Source of the DNA: Allocoleopsis franciscana PCC 7113 | Lineage (GTDB): Bacteria > Cyanobacteriota > Cyanobacteriia > Cyanobacteriales > Coleofasciculaceae | Length of the DNA: 64,000 bases | Direction of reading: 5' to 3' | NCBI RefSeq assembly: GCF_000317515.1 | Contig: NC_019738.1 | Location: 1,277,501 to 1,341,500 of the forward strand | Part shown: piece by piece, positions 57,173 through 64,000 of the stretch | Layout: each line of letters starts with the position of its first letter | Numbering within the stretch: position 1 is the stretch's first letter | Position numbers and translations under genes: made by a program | Notes under the pieces: generated by a model | What the model saw: only the letters and a program-made list of their open reading frames with translations | Database searches by the model: none | What the model was told of the DNA's origin: nothing

Positions 57173-57994
57173 ATGCAAAATTGGATTTACCGTTACCCGC
57201 CCCTAGAAACCGGAGTCTTACTCAAGCGCTACAAACGCTTTTTTGCCGATATTCAACTTACCTCAGGGGAAGTGATAACGGCTCATTGCCCTAATACTGG
57301 CCCCATGACGGGTGTCTCCACTCCTGGTAGTTTAGTTAAAGTCTCCCGCAGCGATAGCCCTAAACGGAAGTTACCCTACACCTGGGAGATGATTCAGGTT
57401 GATGACAATGAACCCACTTGGGTTGGCGTTAACACGGCACTCCCCAATCGAGTGATTAAGTTAGCTTTGGAACAACGGCTATTTCCAGAGTTAGCCGACA
57501 GCTACAATGAAATTTGCTGCGAGGTTCCTTATGGTAAAGAACTGAAAAGTCGGGTGGATTTTTTACTCCAAAGTACTTTCATCCCCTTGAGTGCAGCCAG
57601 CGAGGAACTCGCCTCGTGCGATCGCATTGAACCGCCCATCTATTTAGAAGTCAAGAGTGTCACCTTATCTCAAGGAAATGTGGCATTATTTCCCGATACT
57701 GTCACCACTCGCGGACAAAAGCATCTGCGAGAATTAATGGCACTTGTACCCCAATCAAGGGCAGTAATGCTCTATTTTATTAATCGGGGTGACTGCCTTT
57801 CCTTTGCTCCTGCTGATAGTTATGACCCCGTTTATGGTCAACTGTTGCGAGAAGCCGTACTTCAGGGGGTTGAAGTGTTACCCTGCCGTTTTGCAATTAC
57901 CCCGGAAGGAATTCGCTATTTGGGTTTGGCTGAATTTCTCCCCATGCAACCGCCAGTGAATGCGAAAGCTGATGTTCCTCTTACGACTGCTTAG
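57173..57994 (+). CDS. sfsA: DNA/RNA nuclease SfsA
   Basis: 273 residues. SfsA family, first seen as a sugar fermentation stimulator and related to PD-(D/E)XK nucleases. Visible: YPPLETGVLLKRYKRFFADIQL, TAHCPNTGPMTGVSTPGS, WVGVNTALPNRVI, and the nuclease-like EVKSVTLSQGNVALFPDTVTTRGQKHLREL block near residue 160. Typical length. ATG start at 57173. Confidence 0.95.
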   Translation: MQNWIYRYPPLETGVLLKRYKRFFADIQLTSGEVITAHCPNTGPMTGVSTPGSLVKVSRSDSPKRKLPYTWEMIQVDDNEPTWVGVNTALPNRVIKLALEQRLFPELADSYNEICCEVPYGKELKSRVDFLLQSTFIPLSAASEELASCDRIEPPIYLEVKSVTLSQGNVALFPDTVTTRGQKHLRELMALVPQSRAVMLYFINRGDCLSFAPADSYDPVYGQLLREAVLQGVEVLPCRFAITPEGIRYLGLAEFLPMQPPVNAKADVPLTTA

Positions 57995-58103
57995 ACTATA
58001 AATTTGAGTGCGTATGCTCTACCCGATTCCTAACCCGCTATTTCATCACTGAGTCAGCCGTTTAGAATGACAATCATCACACGGGCTAGAAGATGAGGTT
58101 AAC

Positions 58104-59030
58104 GTGCAGCTAAAGCAGGTGATCATTGCGTATAAAGCTAAAGACTCCCACAGCCGCAGTTGGGCAGAAAAATGTGCTCGACAATTGGAAAAACGCCAAT
58201 GTCATATTTTAATGGGGCCTAGTGGTGCACAGGATAATCCTTACCCTGTGTTTTTAGCCTCTGCCATGAGCCAGATCGATTTAGCTGTGGTATTGGGCGG
58301 CGACGGTACAGCCCTCGCTGCCGCGAGACACCTTGCCCCAGAAGGAGTGCCAATTTTAGCTGTGAATGTGGGTGGGCACTTAGGGTTTCTCACTGAACCG
58401 TTTGAGGAATTTAAAGACACGGAGAAAATTTGGGACCGATTAAGTGAAGATCGCTACGCCATTCAGCGGCGGATGATGGTTCAAGCGGCTGTATTTGAAG
58501 GCCATCGTACCAACATGGAACCCATGAGCGATCGCTTTTTAGCCCTGAATGAAATGTGCGTTAAACCTGCCTCAGCGGATCGGATGATTACCTCTGTTCT
58601 GGAAATGGAAATTGATGGAGAAGTTATCGATCAGTACCAAGGTGACGGACTGATTGTCGCTACACCCACTGGATCAACTTGCTACACCCTTTCTGCCAAT
58701 GGGCCAATTTTACACGATGGTATGGAAGCGCTCACCGTGACGCCGATTTGCCCCTTGAGTCTTTCCAGTCGTCCTATTGTTTTGCCTTCTGGTTCCGTGG
58801 TTAGCATTTGGCCTTTAGGGGATTACGAACTTAATACCAAACTGTGGACGGATGGTGTTCTAGGCACTTCCATTTGGCCTGGGCAACGGGTGGATGTTCG
58901 CATGGCGGATTGCTACGCGAAGTTCATTATTTTGCGAGAGAACTATTCCTATTACCAGATATTACGAGAAAAGCTGCAATGGGCGGGTGCCAGAATTTCT
59001 TATAGTAACAATCATCGTAATGGGAAATAG
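58104..59030 (+). CDS. nadK: NAD(+) kinase
   Basis: Phosphorylates NAD to NADP. 308 residues. GTG start at 58104. Motifs: LAVVLGGDGTALAAARHLAPEGVPILAVNVGGHLGFLTE (GGDG active site), LNEMCVKPAS, QYQGDGLIVATPTGSTCYTLSANGPIL. The stop codon lies in the first unit of a TAATGGG repeat array (59032-59052). Confidence 0.96.
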   Translation: MQLKQVIIAYKAKDSHSRSWAEKCARQLEKRQCHILMGPSGAQDNPYPVFLASAMSQIDLAVVLGGDGTALAAARHLAPEGVPILAVNVGGHLGFLTEPFEEFKDTEKIWDRLSEDRYAIQRRMMVQAAVFEGHRTNMEPMSDRFLALNEMCVKPASADRMITSVLEMEIDGEVIDQYQGDGLIVATPTGSTCYTLSANGPILHDGMEALTVTPICPLSLSSRPIVLPSGSVVSIWPLGDYELNTKLWTDGVLGTSIWPGQRVDVRMADCYAKFIILRENYSYYQILREKLQWAGARISYSNNHRNGK

Positions 59031-59031
59031 G

Positions 59032-59052
59032 TAATGGGTAATGGGTAATGGA
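59032..59052. repeat. three TAATGGG heptamers
   Basis: TAATGGG TAATGGG TAATGGA directly after nadK; an imperfect unit overlaps the gene end. Confidence 0.7.
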
Positions 59053-59098
59053 AAAAGCAAGCCTCAAAAGTTATTCCTTTTCCATCCATTACGCAACT

Positions 59099-60031
59099 CT
59101 ACGATGCTGCGCCTCTGATATCCCCATAATTATTGATGGCAAATTCAAGTTGTAGGAGCAAGCGTTCTTTCTGGGTTGGAAGAGTGCCTTTGTGAAAACA
59201 AGTCGCATCTTCTACAAATCCTAAACCCGCAGGGCCGCAAATCGTCACCAAATTCTCAGCGCCATAACAATTGATAATATCTTCATCCGGTTTACTAGCG
59301 CAGCGTACACCTAAAAGCTGATGGGACAACTTCTTGTTTTTGTGAGTCCCGCGAATCAATATATGAGGACCGCTGGAGAGGTCAACATCGGTTAAGTAAA
59401 AGAAGAATTTGATGAATCGATAGTCGTCTAGATCGTAATGAAATACCTGAGCCGCTTTGAGTTGCTCCATGGGTGTTCCCTCAACCGGAAAACTCCACCA
59501 AAGTTCACTGGCTATATGTAGGGGAGGCGCTCCTAAATATTTAGCTGCGATCGCTAATATGGCTGGATCGTTTTCTAGCTTTCTTACCGCTGCACATCCC
59601 TGAGCATTGAAATAGCTACCTAAGCGAATTTTTCTCCCCAGTGAGGTTTCGGCTTGTTCTTTTTCGCGATAATAAAAGCTCGCGGCTGAGTTTCTATCTG
59701 CATAGCAGGGTGCCGATTGTGCATAGTCCAGTATTTCTTGAATTACCGCTTGGGGAAGATTAATACCTGGAGCATAGCTATCGCTTCTTATCCCTGAAAC
59801 GAGGGTATCTACATGGATGTTGTCTAGAATAGAAGGGGTTTCCTGGCTGATTTCGCAAGACGGATGGAGGAACTTATAAAAAGAGCTAACCCAGTTACGA
59901 ATGACCTCAAGCCGAGCCAGTTTCCGCATCAGAAACAATTTAGGATTGTAAGTCAGACACTGGTAACTTTTCTGGCAGTAGTCAAATAATTTGCCCCATA
60001 AATTTTGAGACGTTTGAGTTAGAGCTGTCAT
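59099..60031 (-). CDS. phytanoyl-CoA dioxygenase-like 2OG-Fe(II) protein
   Basis: 310 residues. A divergent N-terminus of about 85 residues with a membrane-like hydrophobic patch precedes a dioxygenase-like core. HxD ligand candidates: FHYDLDDYRFIKFFFYL near residue 196; distal His in DATCFHKGTLP near residue 280. The Ser/Gly GPHILIRGTHKN block fits the phytanoyl-CoA dioxygenase superfamily. Substrate unknown; the call rests on motifs only. Confidence 0.75.
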   Translation of the reverse strand: MTALTQTSQNLWGKLFDYCQKSYQCLTYNPKLFLMRKLARLEVIRNWVSSFYKFLHPSCEISQETPSILDNIHVDTLVSGIRSDSYAPGINLPQAVIQEILDYAQSAPCYADRNSAASFYYREKEQAETSLGRKIRLGSYFNAQGCAAVRKLENDPAILAIAAKYLGAPPLHIASELWWSFPVEGTPMEQLKAAQVFHYDLDDYRFIKFFFYLTDVDLSSGPHILIRGTHKNKKLSHQLLGVRCASKPDEDIINCYGAENLVTICGPAGLGFVEDATCFHKGTLPTQKERLLLQLEFAINNYGDIRGAAS

Positions 60032-60816
60032 AATCCTAAATACTCCTGTTAGGGTAAGAGTTGACTATGGCTAGATAACATGCAGCTACATTCTTTCCAG
60101 CCATGAATTTCATGGATGGTTTAAAGTCGTACTTGATGAATTAAGCGCAAATAATCGTTGAGAAGAAAGAGTCAGGACTTACGCCATTGGACTATTAGCC
60201 ATACACTACCGACAGAGCTGATTTTTTGTATATTGCCTTTCACCCTTTTCTGGAAAGCTTAATCTAATCCAACCTCCGACTGCCAAGACACACCATGAGG
60301 TTTTAGAGATTCTTGACCAAGAGTTAATTTTTTAGAAGATAGTAACATGCTCGGAGAAACGACTTGACATCAGAACCACAGCACCAAGTTGAACTAGAGG
60401 GTGGAAGATGAGAAGGCTTAGTTCGTTGGTAGATACCTGAAACGAGTGTTCATGAAAGGAGAAATCTTAGATTGAGTTCCAAAATCATTTGAAGCATTTG
60501 CCTCTCTTCGACGCCACCCTTGTGCCAATTGTTTCGGAACTACTCCCAAATTCAATCATTCATTACCAGGTTGTTGCATTACGTCGTTTTTTTGAACCCT
60601 TCTATGCATATTAACTGAACTTAAGGGTATCCGCATACCCCCCCAATAGGTGATATTACCTGGGGCAAGTTTGCAAATTTTAAGGCTTTCATTAGATGAC
60701 ATCAGGGATTTGGCTATTTAGCCTCTCCGCCAAAGTCAACACAAGATAAGATTTTCTAATCTAAAATTAAATTACTCTGAGCAAGGTAAACTTTATGAAT
60801 TTAAGGTTGGATTAAG
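60032..60816. other. long intergenic region before the ABC exporter
   Basis: About 785 bases between divergent genes. Only the palindrome GGGTATCCGCATACCC at 60625-60640 stands out. No supportable gene or RNA was seen. Confidence 0.45.
60625..60640. promoter_or_regulatory. palindrome GGGTAT-CCGC-ATACCC
   Basis: Perfect 6-base arms around CCGC, about 180 bases before the exporter start; a possible operator, otherwise unassigned. Confidence 0.3.
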
Positions 60817-62682
60817 GTGTCACGTTTGCAAAAACAAGCAGATGGCAGAAAGAAGCAAGCTGCTTTAGGTAGGACTCAGGCGAGATCGCACCGCGACAAA
60901 TCTAAGAGCAACCGAGTGTCCTCCTCTCCTCCCCTATGGCGTCTAATTCATTACGGACACAACTACCGGACTCAAATCTGGCAGGCAATTGCGTGTTCAA
61001 TTCTGAATAAAATCTTTGACTTAGCACCCCCTGTCTTAATTGGTGCGGCAGTGGATGTGGTGGTGAAGCAACAGGATTCTCTGATTGCTCAATGGGGGGT
61101 AAAAGATATTTTTGGGCAACTCCTGATCTTGAGTTTCCTGAGCTTCATCATTTGGGGATTGGAATCCATTTTTGAATATGCTTATGCTCGACTGTGGCGT
61201 AATCTCGCCCAGGCTATACAGCATGACTTGCGCTTAGATGCTTATGGGCATTTACAATCCCTGGAACTCGCTTATTTTGAGGACAGAAGTACTGGCAGGT
61301 TGATGTCAATCTTGAGTGATGACATCAATCAATTAGAGCGGTTTCTGGATGTGGGAGCCAATGATATTATCCAGGTCATCACAACAGCCATTGTGATTGG
61401 TGGAGCTTTCTATATCCTGGCTCCCAATGTGGCTTGGATGACGATTGTGCCAATACCTTTTATCCTTTGGGGTTCGATCGCCTTTCAGCGTCGGCTGGCT
61501 CCTCGTTACGCAGATGTCAGAGAAAAGGTGAGTCTGATTAATGGGCAATTAGCCAATAATTTAACCGGCATCACCACGATTAAAAGCTTTACCGCCGAAG
61601 AGTATGAATTAGGACGAATTGAAGCCCAAAGTGACGCTTATCGTGTCAGTAACAAGCGGGCGATCGCACTTTCTGCCGCCTTTATTCCCCTGATTCGGAT
61701 GCTCATCTTGTTGGGCTTTACAGGGATTCTGCTCTACGGCGGCATGGATGTTGTGGCCGGTTCTCTGGAGGTGGGAACTTATAGTGTGTTGGTCTTCCTC
61801 ACTCAGCGGTTGCTTTGGCCGTTGACCCGATTAGGCGAAACCCTCGATCAATATCAACGGGCGATGGCGTCCACCACCCGTGTGATGAATCTCCTGGATA
61901 CTCCCATCGAAATCCATTCTGGGGACACGCCCTTGCAGGTAGAGCAGGTGCGGGGTGAGGTGTTGCTCAAAGAGGTAACCTTTGCTTACCATGACCGTGC
62001 GCCAGTGATTCACAATTTGTCCCTCCACATCGGAGCCGGTAAAACCATCGCCATTGTGGGTTCAACGGGTTCTGGTAAAAGCACTTTGGTTAAGTTATTA
62101 TTGAGGCTATATGAAGTACAAAGGGGCACTATAACCCTTGACGGCATCGACCTACGACAGCTACGGCTGAAAGATTTGCGTCGGGCAATTGGCTTAGTGA
62201 GCCAAGATGTGTTTTTATTTCATGGTACGGTTTGGGAGAATATCGCCTATGGCACCTTCGATGCGACTCACGCCGAAGTAATGGCAGCCGCAGAGATTGC
62301 CGAAGCCCATGAATTTATCAGCCAACTGCCCCAAGGGTATGACACGATTGTTGGGGAACGGGGACAGAAACTGTCGGGAGGGCAACAGCAGCGGATTGCG
62401 ATCGCCCGTGCCATATTGAAGAATCCCCCCATTCTGATCTTGGATGAAGCCACATCGGCGGTGGATAATGAGACAGAAGCCGCGATTCAACGCTCCTTAG
62501 AGAAGATTACGAAAAATCGGACAACCATTGCGATCGCCCATCGCCTCTCCACCGTCCGCAATGCCGATTGCATCTACGTCATGGAACACGGCAAATTAGT
62601 CGAACAAGGGCGACATGAACAATTACTGGAGCAACAAGGGATTTATTCCAGTCTCTGGCGGGTACAGTCAGGTATAAAATAA
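60817..62682 (+). CDS. ABC exporter (fused permease and ATPase, MsbA-like)
   Basis: 621 residues, GTG start at 60817. Basic N-terminus, six transmembrane helices (about 50-330), then an ATPase domain: Walker [10 protein letters not shown] near residue 415, Q-loop [21 protein letters not shown], signature [16 protein letters not shown] near 518, Walker [14 protein letters not shown]-loop IAHRLSTV. Half-transporter working as a homodimer or heterodimer; lipid or drug export are possibilities. No partner gene adjacent. Confidence 0.95.
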   Translation: MSRLQKQADGRKKQAALGRTQARSHRDKSKSNRVSSSPPLWRLIHYGHNYRTQIWQAIACSILNKIFDLAPPVLIGAAVDVVVKQQDSLIAQWGVKDIFGQLLILSFLSFIIWGLESIFEYAYARLWRNLAQAIQHDLRLDAYGHLQSLELAYFEDRSTGRLMSILSDDINQLERFLDVGANDIIQVITTAIVIGGAFYILAPNVAWMTIVPIPFILWGSIAFQRRLAPRYADVREKVSLINGQLANNLTGITTIKSFTAEEYELGRIEAQSDAYRVSNKRAIALSAAFIPLIRMLILLGFTGILLYGGMDVVAGSLEVGTYSVLVFLTQRLLWPLTRLGETLDQYQRAMASTTRVMNLLDTPIEIHSGDTPLQVEQVRGEVLLKEVTFAYHDRAPVIHNLSLHIGAGKTIAIVGSTGSGKSTLVKLLLRLYEVQRGTITLDGIDLRQLRLKDLRRAIGLVSQDVFLFHGTVWENIAYGTFDATHAEVMAAAEIAEAHEFISQLPQGYDTIVGERGQKLSGGQQQRIAIARAILKNPPILILDEATSAVDNETEAAIQRSLEKITKNRTTIAIAHRLSTVRNADCIYVMEHGKLVEQGRHEQLLEQQGIYSSLWRVQSGIK

Positions 62683-62802
62683 AGGCTGAGGGAGAAACAA
62701 TTCATCCTCCATCCGTCAAAAGGAGTTCTAGCCTCTCACCCAGCTATCAGTCTTCAGTCTAAAGTTCAACAAGTATTCAACACTTATATTTCAGTACTTC
62801 TG

Positions 62803-63234
62803 ATGATCATGTTTGGTGCACGTGAGCCGGAGAGGGCAGAAGATCAGTGGAAACACCAGCTCACTCGGTTCGCTAAAGAGAATCAGCGAGAACTAGCCGC
62901 ATTAGCTTGGGGGTTGTTTCTCGAACGTGGAGAAAGCGAAGATACTCTGGGGATTGACCTTAAACCCACCCCCCATTTCGTCTATTGTCCCAAAAAGGCG
63001 CTCGAAGAACTCAATGAAAGAGTAGAGAACCACATTCAGGAAATATTAGGAATTGTCGATGCTCATAAGCCGGAGCAAGAGGTTCTCATTATCGGGATTG
63101 GCAATGACCAAATCAAGCTCATTCAGTTTCAACCGGAACCTGCACCGCCTGCTTGTTTTGAGCAAGTGGGTCAGGATGTTGATACATTACTAGGGCAACT
63201 AGAGCAACGTTTAGGTCAGAGGTTGAAGTCCTAA
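62803..63234 (+). CDS. conserved cyanobacterial protein, candidate carboxysome assembly factor CcmS
   Basis: 143 residues. ELAALAWGLFLERGESEDTLGIDLKPTPHFVYCPKKALEELN, ENHIQEILGIVDAHKPE, LIIGIGNDQIKLIQFQPEPAPPACFEQVGQDVDTLL. From memory this matches the family later named CcmS, reported to help carboxysome assembly. I cannot confirm without a search. No carboxysome genes are nearby. Start ATG at 62803 or 62809. Confidence 0.6.
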   Translation: MIMFGAREPERAEDQWKHQLTRFAKENQRELAALAWGLFLERGESEDTLGIDLKPTPHFVYCPKKALEELNERVENHIQEILGIVDAHKPEQEVLIIGIGNDQIKLIQFQPEPAPPACFEQVGQDVDTLLGQLEQRLGQRLKS

Positions 63235-63327
63235 GTATATTTACTGACATCCTGCACCATCACAGATGTATTAGAGGAGAACCTCAACGAATTGAAGCTC
63301 CAGCCCAAAAGCTTTCAGTGAAAGGAG

Positions 63328-63543
63328 ATGGCTAAAAAGAAAAAGACCGAGAGAATCTGGAGATACAGACGCACTCCGAATGGGTGGGAAGTCTGTCTTG
63401 ACGGTAAAAGTAAAGGCGTAGTTGTTAAAGATGGCCCTGAGGATTGTCCCTGGAGTTGGCGCTCTTCTGGCAAGAGTGGAGGGCCTCACTATACCAGGAA
63501 CGCAGCAGCAGCAGCTCTTTTGCAAGCGTACACAGAAAAGTAA
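63328..63543 (+). CDS. small basic protein, unknown
   Basis: 71 residues, Lys/Arg rich at the start (MAKKKKTERIWRYRRTPNGWEV) with Trp-rich middle (DCPWSWRSSGKSGG) and a helical end. AAAGGAG lies immediately adjacent to ATG with no spacing, unusually tight. No family recognised. Confidence 0.5.
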   Translation: MAKKKKTERIWRYRRTPNGWEVCLDGKSKGVVVKDGPEDCPWSWRSSGKSGGPHYTRNAAAAALLQAYTEK

Positions 63544-63625
63544 AAACAAGCCCCTGACACGACCCCAGGGAATTTGTGGTGGTGGAGGTGCGATCGCTCA
63601 ACCAGCCTGCACTGATTTCCCGTCC

Positions 63626-64000
63626 CTAAGCTTCAAACCTCCATTCTTGTGTGCCAATCCTGATCACATTTCCCGGTGTCAGCCAGAAGGGTTGGTTGGG
63701 GGCGAGGCGTTGTCCGCCAACAAAGGTGCCATTAGAACTCCCCAGATCAATGAGTTGATATCGGACGGTTCCCTGAGCGTCAGCCTGTTTAACGATTTGG
63801 GCATGATTGCGCGAACACAAGACATCTTCAAGAATCAGGGTGTTCGTCGGTTCGCGTCCAATTGTAAAGGGTAGGGTTGATAAAATACTAATCGCACCCG
63901 TTGAGCGGTGTACCAAACGAGCGATGGCACCTTCCTCAATGTCTTGAGCCAGTACAGTCGGAGCCAGCGTTGGTCTATCTTGAACAGGAGGCAAATTCGC
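63626..64000 (-). CDS. FHA domain protein, 5' end outside window
   Basis: About 124 codons visible; the frame is still open at 64000 and the TTG at 63994 need not be the start. Phosphothreonine-peptide binding: FTIGREPTNTLILEDVLCSRNHAQI and LIDLGSSNGTFVGGQRL are the FHA signature. C-terminal end WRFEA. Role unknown, likely phosphorylation-dependent signalling. Confidence 0.88.
   Translation of the reverse strand, partial: ANLPPVQDRPTLAPTVLAQDIEEGAIARLVHRSTGAISILSTLPFTIGREPTNTLILEDVLCSRNHAQIVKQADAQGTVRYQLIDLGSSNGTFVGGQRLAPNQPFWLTPGNVIRIGTQEWRFEA

Noticed and set aside
1-64000. CRISPR arrays, prophage or rRNA operons
   Set aside because: No regularly spaced direct repeats, phage structural genes or rRNA sequence were seen.

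Overview
The window is chromosomal DNA of a cyanobacterium, most likely a filamentous non-heterocystous one. Evidence: dense HIP1 octamers (GCGATCGC), two photosystem I psaK genes, the phycobilisome core gene apcF, an NtcA-type nitrogen promoter at glnA, short heptameric tandem repeats, and a REC-LOV-adenylate cyclase resembling the photoactivated cyclase mPAC known from Microcoleus. A species cannot be named from sequence alone.

Layout. 1-16.8 kb: subtilase (cut by the window edge), GH13 amylase, fasciclin protein with a decayed second copy, ABC ATPase, lytic transglycosylase, pentapeptide membrane protein, a ketopantoate reductase-like gene, cyclase-family protein, prolyl-hydroxylase-like dioxygenase, a DUF697 GTPase, DUF937 protein, Hpt protein. 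17-23.6 kb: epoxide-hydrolase-like protein, tandem WGxxGxxG proteins, trpF, tandem psaK, site-2 protease with CBS domains, lipoate-ligase-family protein, YbjN protein. 23.8-29.7 kb: a 1958-residue hybrid histidine kinase with eight PAS domains. 30-36 kb: ferritin-like protein, glnA with a long NtcA-driven leader, apcF with a HIP1-built terminator, a Ser/Thr kinase.

36.2-44.9 kb is an accessory stretch: two unknown genes, an intact IS1634-like insertion sequence with perfect 29-bp ends, an AAA ATPase plus TOPRIM-like partner whose 3' end is cut by that element, a Uma2 nuclease, a HigBA toxin-antitoxin pair, an MFS exporter and decayed reading frames. In-silico removal of the insertion sequence rejoins the AAA, TOPRIM-like and 166-residue genes into a tight three-gene operon. 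This is the best candidate for an undescribed system, probably phage defence, now apparently damaged.

45-64 kb returns to core functions: an orphan TAXI binding protein followed by an in-frame extension after a stop, hppD, the REC-LOV-cyclase, tRNA-Arg(ACG), moaC, small cyanobacterial proteins, murJ, a five-PAS histidine kinase, sfsA, nadK, a phytanoyl-CoA dioxygenase-like protein, an ABC exporter, a candidate carboxysome factor and an FHA protein cut by the window edge. Genes are mostly in short units on both strands, with few clear operons.
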